Positions 9,001 through 13,891 of a DNA stretch of 28,646 bases are shown here, piece after piece. Position numbers and translations under genes: made by a program. The number at the start of each line of letters is the position of its first letter. Positions within the stretch are counted from its first letter, which is position 1. The stretch is from UBA11663 sp049616325 (GTDB taxonomy: Bacteria > Bacteroidota > Bacteroidia > Flavobacteriales_D > Sanyastnellaceae), in the NCBI GenBank assembly GCA_049616325.1, contig JBMZHG010000026.1, positions 1 to 28,646 of the forward strand, read 5' to 3'. A model generated the notes under the pieces. That model did no database searches. It was not told where the DNA came from and saw only the letters and a program-made list of their open reading frames with translations.

Positions 9001-10220
9001 ACGTGGACCCAACCGTGCTTCCAGGTGACGGACCTGCTTGTGGCCTCTTCTTCAGCGGATACGCAGAAGGCAGCAGCAACAACAAGTTCATGGAAATCTA
9101 CAACCCGACCTCAGAAGCGATCAGCTTGGACGGCTACGCGTTCCCGAACGTGAGCAACGCACCAAGTGTTCCTGGGGAGTACGAATACTGGAACACGTTC
9201 ACACCTGGAGCGACCATCGCGGCCGGTGACGTGTATGTGATTGCTCATGGCTCTGCCGACCCAGCCATCTTGGCTGAAGCGGACCAGACGTTCACGTACC
9301 TCTCGAACGGCGACGATGGCTTCATGCTCGTGATGGGCACGGAGACGGACTTCGTCCAGATCGACGCCATCGGTGACTGGAACGGTGACCCAGGATCTGG
9401 TTGGGATGTTGCAGGCGTTTCTGTCGCAACCCAGAACCACTCTTTGATCCGCAAGTCGGACGTGACTTCCGGAAACGGCGGTGATTGGACGACTTCGGCC
9501 GGAACGGATGCCGACAACAGCGAGTGGATTGTTCTTGACAACAACGACTGGACGGGACTCGGAAGCCACGAATTCACTGGGTCTTGCGAAGGAGGCGGCT
9601 CGGCTGTGGTCTACGACTGCGACGGGGTGTGCTTGAACGACGCGGACGGCGACGGCGTGTGCGATGAGTTGGAAATTGGTGGATGTACCGACAGCGGTGC
9701 ATGCAACTACGAATTCACTGCCACGGACGAAGACGGTTCATGTGAATACGTGACGTGCGCTGGTTGCACCGACGACACGGCCTGCAACTACGACGACACG
9801 GCCACGATTGAGGACGGTTCTTGCACCTACCCAGACGCGTTCTACGACTGCGCTGGCAACTGCTTGAACGACTTGAACCTCAATGGCATTTGCGACGAGC
9901 TTGAAGTGTTGGGTTGCACTTACGAAGCAGCCTGCAACTACGACTCTGACGCAAACGTGGACGACGGGCAGTGTGACTTCTCATGCTTGTTGACGGGTTG
10001 CACCGATCCAGCCGCTGACAACTACGACGCAGCTGCGACCGTGGACAACGGAAACTGCTTCTACGTGGGTTGCATGGACACCAACGCCCTCAACTACGAC
10101 AGCGGAGCCAACTTCCCAGGAAATTGTGAGTACTGCGAAGGTGACTTCAACTACGACGGAGAGGTGGACGTCAACGACTTGCTTGACTTCTTCCAACTCT
10201 GGGGCAACGTCTGCGAATAA
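1..10220 (+). CDS. Giant secreted Cys-rich repeat protein (5' end missing)
   Basis: The frame is open from the left edge to TAA at 10218-10220, giving at least 3405 residues. The true start is upstream, because the first codons match an internal module at 2218. I count about 55 units of the form GCTD..ACNYD..A...DGSC. Between them lie acidic DADGDGVCD-type loops that look like thrombospondin type 3 calcium sites, three beta-sandwich-like domains, three glycogen-binding-like modules, a DTYGDGWNG domain, a lamin-tail-like domain, and a dockerin-like tail. Cysteines are regularly spaced, so the extracellular protein is probably disulfide-braced and calcium-stiffened. Proteins with such repeats are known in marine Bacteroidota as surface or secreted giants. 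A role in adhesion, predation or matrix formation is inference only. No T9SS type A sorting domain closes it. The neighbours give no functional hint, and a terminator follows 27 bases after the stop. Confidence 0.9.
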   Translation, partial: VILVEGPTTGDTVCYNSCEACVDAVLGCTDAAACNYNADADTDDGSCDYCSCGGSEEAVAYPLVIEASTPSAATGTTYRFYVQMQDASDRMSAVFGNNESHLLLNSPSGIFNSSFNSSWNASGINPAFLAVFPELADDSYATIGLTGPASSSGIAGAADPSLVEDTALSPSVSEYFLTGGTELSVTTLTGASWYILNTAANGLPDADGRVLVMQITSEGPISGQLNYQVFPLGVGQDQVQISLEFDGAGTFGAGGGNACGCTDSAATNYDSGAQYDDGSCEYDAAGCTDDTACNYDATATADDGSCVYIDAGACDCEGNVLDALGVCGGDCSADADDDGVCDDADNCVGEVDACGVCNGDGSSCTGCMDPAASNYDENNLFEDNGQCLYATTFNVDMSCATNAGAMLNGSAGFSEVFVTGPIFGWAANDGYNQLTDADGDGIYSVTLDFPAGDIEYKYAIDGFADQEQLVDDVQAGGTCAPITDGAGYANRLVAAGSSTSDTYGSCTTCADQAEPANVTFQVDMNQYSEGYSYGGVFLNGSFTGWCGACAPMDDSDGDGIWTITVPLMPGTVEYKFTLDGWNYQEEFAGGESCTSTIDGFTNRSLDVTEDVVLAAVCWESCDVCPDIDDVLGCMDSSANNYNPDATVEPENSCLYDVTLSVDASQTDFTSMSLAGTFNGWNNGSNFMDDSDGDGTYTITVSMTAGAQEYKFLGNGDWAFAEAFDGSESCTTAPGEYVNRVILVEGPTTGDTVCYNSCEACVDPVFGCTDETACNYNPDATDNVTGSTGVFVDLTAGSWPSEIFWSLNGESYGAPFSGEIALEPGTYTIEAGDTYGDGWNGAVMTVTDLGSGESVTYSLDSGSSGSFDIVVSALEGACTYAPDYYECDGDTCLNDTDGDGVCDELEIEGCVVPSACNYNPNATDLVPCQYPEPGYLCDGSCDGDADGDGVCDANEIEGCQDASACNYDATATDAGECDFDSCSGCTNELACNYDASATQDDGSCDFCSCSAEGEGGQNGFGLTVETHAEDGIAGLTTYRVYLTTPNASDFVSAVAGDQINPSYLRTTTSFYQNELGGLTADAINPLFFGAFPDLEYDSWLTIGIDSAPTPGDGTAAVTLAQAEGDTWAADFEAGQNLELNSFFGGSWFTTNLSSNGVAGEDKKVLLAQLTTDGSLSGQLYVQVFPLGVGADAEYLTLSFESFSCGCTDESACNYDANAQYDDGSCELPGPYDCDGETCLNDSDGDGVCDELEIEGCVVPTACNYNLNATDLVPCVYPDPGYLCDGTCDGDADGDGVCDANEIVGCQDSAACNYDAAATDAGSCEYESCLGCTDATACNYDETATQNDGSCDYCSCADEAQGGQNGFGLAVETHAENGIFGLTTYRIYVTTPNANDFVSAIAGDEINPSFLRTSSSFYQNALGGLTADAINPLFFGSFPELEFDSWLTIGIDSAPTPGDGTAAVTLAQAEGDTWAADFEAGQNLELNSFFGGSWFTTNLSSNGVAGDDKKVLVAQLTTDGSLTGQLYVQVFPQGVGADAEYLTLTFGSSSCGCTDESACNYNDGASYDDGSCLYADEYNECDGTCLIDTDEDGICDNVDECIGAYDACGVCNGPGAIYECGCSDIPEDDCDCEGNQLDILGVCGGGCEADINDNGLCDANEITGCTDPEALNYYDGATFDDGSCIPNIPGCTNAVACNYNPDATVGDGTCEYASCSGCSIEEACNYDPDATIEANETCTFPATIYVDCDGVCFNDADGDGVCDEAEILGCTDPQALNYNPNATEDNGNCIANIPGCLNPIACNYNPNATVGNGSCEYLTCAGCTDEAACNYDADATIEDNSSCDYPATSYVDCDGACLNDTDGDGVCDEAEVAGCTDADALNYDADATDDDGSCIALQPGCLNPSACNYDANANVSDGSCEFESCVGCTLTDACNYDADATIAANGTCEYPSEYYLDCDGNCLNDEDGNGVCDELDVSGCMDPSAFNYNPNATQDNGSCVPVILGCVQASACNYDANANTGNGTCEFSSCAGCLNEEACNYDPTATIQDNSTCEYPAESNLNCDGSCINDADGDGVCDEDEILGCTNPDAQNFNANATEDNGNCVVLTGGCLVPVACNYDPSADFDYNDPSQCEFDSCTGCTVPVACNYDPTATLPANTTCVFPEQFYDCDGNCNLDSDGDGICNQLEIPGCTDETAVNYNPNATNSTNNCIYVISGCTLPFACNYDPNAEVYEEGACDFDCAPPIVVFEDCTDELACNFGEAGPCVYFDANGDLCATVGCMDVTACNYDDTAQIADDSCEYLSCQGCTDNTACNYDATATTDNGTCESESCAGCTDADAINYDETATIDDGTCILPGCTIVDACNYDANAGQNDGSCEYLSCAGCTLEAACNYDATATISNNSLCTYPAEAYLDCAGDCLNDADGDGICDELEVAGCTDETAFNYDADATDDDGSCIATVTGCLNLTACNYNAAANVSDGSCEFDSCAGCTLEAACNYDATATIDNNTTCTYPAEDYLDCDGNCLNDADGDGICDELEVAGCTDDTALNYDADATDDDGSCIATVLGCLNPGACNYNAAANVSDGSCEFDSCAGCMLADACNYDADATIAINSTCTYPAEDYLDCDGNCLNDADADGICDELEVAGCTDETAFNYDADATDDDGSCEAVVTGCLNDSACNYNAEANTTDGSCDFDSCVGCMIETACNYSADYTVAANGTCTYPAEDYLDCDGNCLNDTDADGICDELEVAGCTDETAFNYDADATDDDGSCEAVVEGCLQASACNYDANANTSNGSCDFDSCVGCMIETACNYSPDYTIAANGTCTYPTQSYFDCDGNCLNDSDGDGICDEVDDCFGTYDSCGVCAGPGEIYECGCADIPEGDCDCDGNQLDVVGVCGGTCTEDADADGICDDVDDCVGAYDSCGVCNGPGEIYECGCADIPEGDCDCDGNQLDALGVCGGTCEGDDDGDGICNDAEIVGCQEEDACNYDPTATDAGDCEYVDPTVLPGDGPACGLFFSGYAEGSSNNKFMEIYNPTSEAISLDGYAFPNVSNAPSVPGEYEYWNTFTPGATIAAGDVYVIAHGSADPAILAEADQTFTYLSNGDDGFMLVMGTETDFVQIDAIGDWNGDPGSGWDVAGVSVATQNHSLIRKSDVTSGNGGDWTTSAGTDADNSEWIVLDNNDWTGLGSHEFTGSCEGGGSAVVYDCDGVCLNDADGDGVCDELEIGGCTDSGACNYEFTATDEDGSCEYVTCAGCTDDTACNYDDTATIEDGSCTYPDAFYDCAGNCLNDLNLNGICDELEVLGCTYEAACNYDSDANVDDGQCDFSCLLTGCTDPAADNYDAAATVDNGNCFYVGCMDTNALNYDSGANFPGNCEYCEGDFNYDGEVDVNDLLDFFQLWGNVCE
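177..750 (+). other. Beta-sandwich-like domain, copy 1 (within giant protein)
   Basis: About 190 residues without cysteines, starting VAYPLVIEAS and ending near the motif YQVFPLGVG. It shares the pattern of copies 2 and 3 (TTYRFYV, SAV, INPxFxxxFPEL, DSxxTIG, GQLxYQVFPLGVG) but is clearly diverged from them. The same architecture is widespread as an unannotated domain next to Cys units in such proteins. I cannot name a family. Confidence 0.6.
1170..2283 (+). other. Three tandem glycogen-binding-like (AMPK/CBM48-type) modules
   Basis: Modules lie at about 1170-1530, 1551-1878 and 1968-2283. Each has an opening strand such as TFQVDM or TLSVDA, a NGSFTGW or AGTFNGW turn, an acidic MDDSDGDG loop, and a strand ending in EYKF followed by W and aromatic residues. 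This is the pattern of starch/glycogen-binding immunoglobulin-like domains. Carbohydrate binding is plausible but not shown, since this fold is often reused structurally. A fourth copy is implied by the fragment at 1-55. Confidence 0.65.
2358..2630 (+). other. Domain with DTYGDGWNG motif (within giant protein)
   Basis: About 90 residues inserted into what would otherwise be a Cys unit (ACNYNPDATDNVTGS). It carries IFWSLNGES, GTYTIEAGDTYGDGWNG and a following beta-rich stretch. The DxYGDGWNG signature recurs in secreted Bacteroidota proteins as a small beta domain. I know of no established ligand. Confidence 0.5.
2650..4725 (+). repeat. Tandem duplication, two copies of 1038 bp (346 residues)
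   Basis: Equivalent positions are 1038 bp apart over the whole block: CGTGCTTGAA occurs at 2671 and 3709, and CCTTCTTCGG at 3421 and 4459. Each copy contains an acidic calcium-type loop, Cys units (including the odd variant ending NATDLVPC) and one beta-sandwich-like domain (about 3042-3600 and 4080-4638). Protein identity is high, with mostly silent or conservative changes, so the duplication is fairly recent or kept homogeneous. Confidence 0.85.
5237..6503 (+). repeat. Higher-order repeat array 1, period 315 bp
   Basis: The landmark TTGYGAYGG (reading DCDG) falls at 5237, 5552, 5867 and 6182, exactly 315 bp (105 residues) apart; the next is at 6503, which is 321 bp on (two extra residues). 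Each 105-residue superunit contains three Cys units of different flavour plus one YxDCDGxCxNDxDGDGxCDE calcium-type loop. Confidence 0.9.
7241..8510 (+). repeat. Higher-order repeat array 2, period 315 bp
   Basis: The same landmark falls at 7241, 7556, 7871, 8186 and 8501, every step exactly 315 bp. Copies here are more alike than in array 1; for example, the unit TAFNYDADATDDDGSC recurs unchanged in several superunits. Arrays 1 and 2 are separated by about 740 bp of irregular Cys units (6503-7241). Confidence 0.9.
8541..8912 (+). repeat. Two copies of a 186-bp CGVCNGPG / CDCDGNQLD module
   Basis: The landmark ATTTGCGACG occurs at 8541 and 8727, 186 bp (62 residues) apart. Each copy reads DDC.G.YDSCGVC, then GEIYECGCADIPEGDCDC, then GNQLD and GVCGGTC. 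Related single copies lie near 940-1090 and 4790-4950. The motif is common beside Cys units in secreted Bacteroidota proteins, and its function is unknown to me. Confidence 0.8.
9039..9587 (+). other. Lamin-tail-like (LTD) domain (within giant protein)
   Basis: About 183 residues opening LFFSGYAEGSSNNKFMEIYN and continuing with ISLDGYAF, a gap, VYVIAHGSADPAI, DGFMLV and NHSLIRK. This matches the bacterial lamin-tail domain pattern (the 'EIYNPT' strand and a 'SLxRK' end). These domains occur in secreted bacterial nucleases and surface proteins and are often structural. It is the only such domain in the window. Confidence 0.7.
10134..10217 (+). other. C-terminal dockerin-like calcium loop
   Basis: The final 28 residues begin CEGDFNYDGEVDVNDLL and end in WGNVCE. 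The DxNxDGxVDxxDLL spacing is that of a single dockerin/EF-hand calcium loop, bracketed by cysteines. It occupies the place where a T9SS sorting domain would normally be. Confidence 0.6.
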
Positions 10221-10247
10221 ACTTGACTTCGCCTGATTGAAAAGGGA

Positions 10248-10281
10248 GCGGGCCGCCTTCGGGTGGCCCGTTCTTATTTTT
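10248..10281 (+). terminator. Intrinsic terminator of the giant gene
   Basis: Arms GCGGGCCGCC (10248-10257) and GGTGGCCCGT (10262-10271) pair over 10 bp with two G-T wobbles around a TTCG tetraloop, followed by a T-rich tail to 10281. It starts 27 bases after the stop codon. Confidence 0.85.
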
Positions 10282-10282
10282 G
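10275..10282 (+). promoter_or_regulatory. Possible Bacteroidota -7 box TATTTTTG
   Basis: TATTTTTG matches the Bacteroidota -7 consensus TAnnTTTG and lies 19 bases before the DUF493 start codon. No good -33 TTTG is present at normal spacing. The match sits in the T tract of the terminator, where it is likelier to arise by chance. Confidence 0.3.
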
Positions 10283-10301
10283 GGCTGAATTCACGCACAG
10301 C

Positions 10302-10583
10302 ATGACCTCCCCGGAAGAAGCCAAACGCGATCAACTTCGCAAGCAACTCAACGATACGCACACGTGGCCATGCGTGTTCAAATTCAAGTTCATCGTGCCG
10401 GCGAAGGCAGAAAACGAGGCGGCTTTGAGGGCCATCTTTGGGCAGAAGGCCTCGTTTCAAATCCGTGAATCGAAAAATGGCAATTACCGTGCGGTGACCG
10501 TGGACGAGCAGGTGTCTGGACCGGATGACATTTTTGCACGGTACGAGGCCGCATCGTCCATCCCAGGCATTCTGTCGCTGTGA
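10302..10583 (+). CDS. DUF493 family protein
   Basis: A 93-residue cytoplasmic protein. It carries the DUF493 core: a WPCVFKFKFIVP strand, a short helix with KAENEAALRAIFG, and a second strand RESKNGNYRAVTV, ending with a DDIFARYEAAS helix. This resembles the small ferredoxin-like YbeD fold, whose role is unclear beyond a suggested ligand-binding or regulatory function. ATG at 10302 is preferred over GTG at 10263, because the latter lies inside the terminator hairpin and would add 13 residues not expected in the family. Its stop lies two bases before the ATG of the next gene, so the two are probably cotranscribed. The length is normal for the family. Confidence 0.8.
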   Translation: MTSPEEAKRDQLRKQLNDTHTWPCVFKFKFIVPAKAENEAALRAIFGQKASFQIRESKNGNYRAVTVDEQVSGPDDIFARYEAASSIPGILSL

Positions 10584-10585
10584 GC

Positions 10586-11091
10586 ATGGAGACGCTTCAG
10601 TGGACGTTGCTGGTCGGGCTTTTGACGATGCTTGTTTACGTGCTGTGGCACCGCATGCGCGCCTCGTTTGTGGACGGCGTTGCACCTGCGGTTTCGGCAG
10701 ATTGGGAGGGGGAAGCCGTTGTGAAAAGAGGACATACGCTGGTGTTTTCCGTGCGCGTCAAGCGGGCAGGGGAGTTGGTGGTTTGGCTNNNNNNNNNNNN
10801 NNNNNNNNNNNNNNNNNNNNNNNNNNNNNNNNNNNNNNNNNNNNNNNNNNNNNNNNNNNNNNNNNNNNNNNNNNNNNNNNNNNNNNNCATACGCTGGTGT
10901 TTTCCGTGCGCGTCAAGCGGGCAGGGGAGTTGGTGGTTTGGCTGGAGGGCCCTGAAGGTCAAAAGACCGTGATTTCAGACGGAAACGTGGACGAAGGAGT
11001 CCATGCCTGGGAGGCAGTCCTTCCAAATCCACAGGGATGGACGGTTCACTTGAAGTGTGCCGGCCACCGCTCCGAGCGCAGGCTTGGGTGA
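10586..11091 (+). CDS. Small single-pass membrane protein, interrupted by an assembly gap
   Basis: The reading frame starts at ATG 10586 (or GTG 10580, overlapping the previous stop). It opens with METLQ and a hydrophobic segment of about 15-20 residues, followed by a basic, soluble portion. It runs into N at 10789. The frame HTLVFSVRVKRAGELVVW appears both before and after the gap, because 56 bp are duplicated. Removing one copy plus the N run (155 bp) joins both sides in frame and gives 116 residues ending at TGA 11089-11091, with the tail GWTVHLKCAGHRSERRLG. I do not recognise the family. A membrane-anchored domain facing cytoplasm or periplasm is all that can be said. It is convergent with argS, whose stop lies 40 bases away. 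Confidence 0.65.
10733..10943 (+). repeat. 56-bp direct duplication flanking an N gap
   Basis: Bases 10733-10788 and 10888-10943 are identical, and the 99 bases between them are all N. This is the footprint of two contigs that overlap but were joined with a filler gap instead of being merged. Confidence 0.95.
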
Positions 11092-11131
11092 ATTTGAGAA
11101 GAGGAGAGTCTTGCCTGGGCTCGAAGAGGCC

Positions 11132-12925
11132 TTACATGCGCTCAGGCATGTCAATTCCAAGCAGGCTCATGCCGTTGGAAACCGTTGTGCTGACCGCCGC
11201 GCACAAGGCCAAGCGCATGTTTCGCTTGTCGGAATTTTCTTCCTTGGCAATGGGGTGGTCTTGATAGAAGCTCGAGAATGCTTTGATCAAGTCGTAGCAG
11301 TGGTTGGCAACCACGGAAGGGTCGTACGCTTCGGCCGCCTCTCGAACCACGTTGGGGAACGCAAGCACACCGGCAGCCAAGGTTCGTTCTGCCGCGTCCA
11401 AGGACGTGTCCAACGACCAGTTCAGCGAGTGAGGTTGGACCTCCGCGCTGCGCAGAATGCTCTTGCATCGGACCACGTTGAATTGAATGAACGGCGCCGT
11501 GTTGCCGAAAAAGTCGATGCTCGACTTGGGGTCAAACATCATGGACTTGGCGGGCGACACTTTCAGCAGGAAGTACTTGAGGGCACCGTGGCCCACTTGC
11601 CGGGCGAGAAGGGCTTTTTCTTCTTCGCTGAAGTCGTCCACTTTTCCGAGTTCGTCGGAAATCGCACGTGCCGTGGAGCGCATCTCGAGAAGCAGGTCGT
11701 CGGCGTCGACGACGGTGCCTTCTCGGGACTTCATTTTGCCCTCGGGAAGCTCCACCATGCCGTAGCTCAGGTGATGGTTCCGATCGGCCTGAGCAAACCC
11801 CAACTTTTTGAGGATCAAGAAAAGCACTTTGAAGTGGTATTCTTGTTCGTTGCCTACCGTGTAGACTTGGCGGTCGAGGCCAGGATAATCATCGAAGCGA
11901 AGGATGGCCGTACCGATGTCCTGGGTCATGTACACGGCCGTACCGTCGCCGCGCAGCAGCAGTTTCTCGTCCAAGCCGTCGTCGGTCAGGTCCACCCAAA
12001 TCGAACCGTCATCCTTTTGGAAAAACACGCCCTGTTCGAGGCCTTGCTCGACGTGCTTCTTGCCGAGGAGGTACGTGTCGGATTCGTAGTACAGCTTGTC
12101 GAAGGTCACGCCCATGTCGTCGTAGGTGGCGTTGAATCCCTCGTAGACCCAGCCGTTCATGGTTTTCCAAAGTCCCACCACCTCGGGGTCGCCTTCTTCC
12201 CAGCGTTGAAGCATGGTTCGAGCTTCTTGCATGATTGGGCTGGCTGCCTCGGCTTCTTCCGGGTCAAGTCCGCGTGCCACGCCTTCGGCAACTTCGGCTT
12301 TGAAGGCCTTGTCGAACGCCACGTAGTAACGTCCAACGAGTTTGTCTCCTTTCTCGCCCGTGGAGGAAGGCGTTTCGCCGTTCCCCATCTTCTGCCACGC
12401 CACCATCGACTTGCAGATGTGGATGCCTCGGTCGTTGATGATTTGGACCTTGGCGACGTCGTGGCCGGCGGCTTCCAAAATCTTCGAGACGCTGAACCCC
12501 AAAAAGTTGTTCCGCAAATGCCCCAAGTGAAGGGGCTTGTTGGTGTTGGGCGAGCTGTACTCCACCATGACCTGCGGACGAGAGGAGGCAGGCCCGTAGC
12601 CCCAATTGTGGGAGCCAAGCGCATCGTGAAGGGCCTCGGACCAACTGGCGTCGGTGAGCGTCAAATTCAGGAAGCCCTTGACGACGTTGTGCCCTGAGAT
12701 CCAGTCTTGGGAGGCGACAAGGGCCTCGCCGAGTTTCTCTGCGGCGACGTGAGGAGGGGCGCCAGCGAGACCGGCAAGCGGGAACACGACGACGGTGCGG
12801 TCGCCTTCGAACTCGGCGCGGGTCGTCTGGATTTGGATTGAGGCGTCGGCGGGACGTTTTCCAAACGTGGCTTCAAAGGTGTCCACCACGGCGTGGTGCA
12901 GGCGGGTGTCAAGGACGTGAATCAT
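11132..12925 (-). CDS. argS: Arginyl-tRNA synthetase
   Basis: A 597-residue class I aminoacyl-tRNA synthetase that charges tRNA-Arg with arginine in the cytoplasm. Visible in order: an N-terminal additional domain (about 1-110), the HIGH box as PLHLGHLRNN with HLGH at 133-136 after EYSSPNTNK, INDRG at 163-167, the catalytic Rossmann core with VGNEQEYHF at 357-365, the KMSK-equivalent KMKSREG at 397-403, and a C-terminal anticodon-binding helical bundle (about 470-597) ending in IDMPERM. The length is normal. ATG at 12925 was chosen because it overlaps the ctlX stop as ATGA, implying translational coupling; the in-frame extension upstream lies within ctlX. It is the last gene of a four-gene - strand run. 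Confidence 0.97.
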   Translation of the reverse strand: MIHVLDTRLHHAVVDTFEATFGKRPADASIQIQTTRAEFEGDRTVVVFPLAGLAGAPPHVAAEKLGEALVASQDWISGHNVVKGFLNLTLTDASWSEALHDALGSHNWGYGPASSRPQVMVEYSSPNTNKPLHLGHLRNNFLGFSVSKILEAAGHDVAKVQIINDRGIHICKSMVAWQKMGNGETPSSTGEKGDKLVGRYYVAFDKAFKAEVAEGVARGLDPEEAEAASPIMQEARTMLQRWEEGDPEVVGLWKTMNGWVYEGFNATYDDMGVTFDKLYYESDTYLLGKKHVEQGLEQGVFFQKDDGSIWVDLTDDGLDEKLLLRGDGTAVYMTQDIGTAILRFDDYPGLDRQVYTVGNEQEYHFKVLFLILKKLGFAQADRNHHLSYGMVELPEGKMKSREGTVVDADDLLLEMRSTARAISDELGKVDDFSEEEKALLARQVGHGALKYFLLKVSPAKSMMFDPKSSIDFFGNTAPFIQFNVVRCKSILRSAEVQPHSLNWSLDTSLDAAERTLAAGVLAFPNVVREAAEAYDPSVVANHCYDLIKAFSSFYQDHPIAKEENSDKRNMRLALCAAVSTTVSNGMSLLGIDMPERM

Positions 12926-13884
12926 GCAGGCGTGTTCGGTTCTTCGGAGGAAGGCAAGTGCACTTCCGCCATCATGCAGCGAGCCGAACCGCCGCCGCAC
13001 GTTTCAATGGTGTTTAGGGAGTTGTGGACCAACGTGCCAAATTGACCCAGGGTCGCACGTTGGTCTTCGGTCAACGCGTCGAAGGCTTGTTGGCTCATCA
13101 CGATGAGCTTTTCGCCGTCTCGGGTTGCGACCTCGAGCATGTTTCCTGCGAAGCGGTTGATTTGGTCTTCGGTGAGCGGGAGGACGGTGAGGCCGTCGCC
13201 TTCGAGCGACTCGCGCAAGAGGGCGCGGTCGTCTTCGTGGTCCACGCAGTCAAGGCAAACTGCCGCCCAGCCCGTTCCCACGGCCATCATCACGTTGGTG
13301 TGGTAGATGGGCTTGCGGGCGTCGCCCACCGACTGCATCGCCTCGAAGACGACGCCTTCGACGTCCATGGCTTCGCACCATTGCTCAAAGGCGTTGCGGT
13401 CGGTGCGCGGACTCAATGCCGCATACGCTTTGCCGTGAATGCGGTCCAGGACCATGCTTCCCGTGCCTTCGAGGAACGCGTTGTGCGCTTCGAATTCTGT
13501 GAAGTCGACAATTTCGTCAAGGCTGAATCCGTGCGTGTGGACCAGGTCGTGGAGGATGTCCTCCCGACGCTCCGTGCGGCGGTTGGGGGCAAACATGGGG
13601 TAGAGGCCGACCCGTCCGTCCGCGTGAAAGCTTACCCAGTTGTTGGGGAACAACGCGTCCGGCGTGTCGGTGCTGGGGTCTTCGTCCACCACGAGAACGT
13701 TGACGCCGCGCGATGTGAGGTCGTTCACCATCCCGTCGAATTCCTCCAAGGCGTGTTCCAGCACGTCGTCGACGTCGGCGTCCTTTTGGTAGTGGTTGTT
13801 GCCGGCGGTTTCCTCGTTCTTCCGAAACGTCGCAGGACGAATCATCAGGATGTTGGAGGTGCTTTGTTGAGGGGTGGACGTCAT
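12922..13884 (-). CDS. ctlX: CtlX-type citrulline/arginine hydrolase (ADI superfamily)
   Basis: A 320-residue member of the guanidino-group-modifying (arginine deiminase) superfamily, closest by motif to the CtlX group annotated as citrulline utilization hydrolase. Seen: NILMIRPATF at 11-20, PNNWVSFH at 80-87, the acidic substrate motif LEGTGSMVLDR at 138-148, YHTNVMM with the catalytic His at 195, and the C-terminal ETCGGGSARCMMAEV with the nucleophile Cys303. All key residues are present. ATG at 13884 starts the recognisable protein; the open frame extends 44 codons further, but into the upstream gene. The gap to that gene is 7 bp, and the 3' end overlaps argS by 4 bp. The exact substrate (citrulline, arginine or a derivative) cannot be read from sequence. 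Confidence 0.85.
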   Translation of the reverse strand: MTSTPQQSTSNILMIRPATFRKNEETAGNNHYQKDADVDDVLEHALEEFDGMVNDLTSRGVNVLVVDEDPSTDTPDALFPNNWVSFHADGRVGLYPMFAPNRRTERREDILHDLVHTHGFSLDEIVDFTEFEAHNAFLEGTGSMVLDRIHGKAYAALSPRTDRNAFEQWCEAMDVEGVVFEAMQSVGDARKPIYHTNVMMAVGTGWAAVCLDCVDHEDDRALLRESLEGDGLTVLPLTEDQINRFAGNMLEVATRDGEKLIVMSQQAFDALTEDQRATLGQFGTLVHNSLNTIETCGGGSARCMMAEVHLPSSEEPNTPA

Positions 13885-13891
13885 GTCGAAA

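Noticed and set aside
10733..10943. 56-bp direct repeats as a mobile-element target duplication
   Set aside because: The copies are far longer than normal target-site duplications and enclose only N. Collapsing them restores a reading frame, which points to an assembly overlap.
11057..12697. 546-codon open frame on the + strand
   Set aside because: It is antisense to argS, whose motifs are complete. Long antisense frames are expected in GC-rich genes with biased third positions, and the translation shows no recognisable domain.
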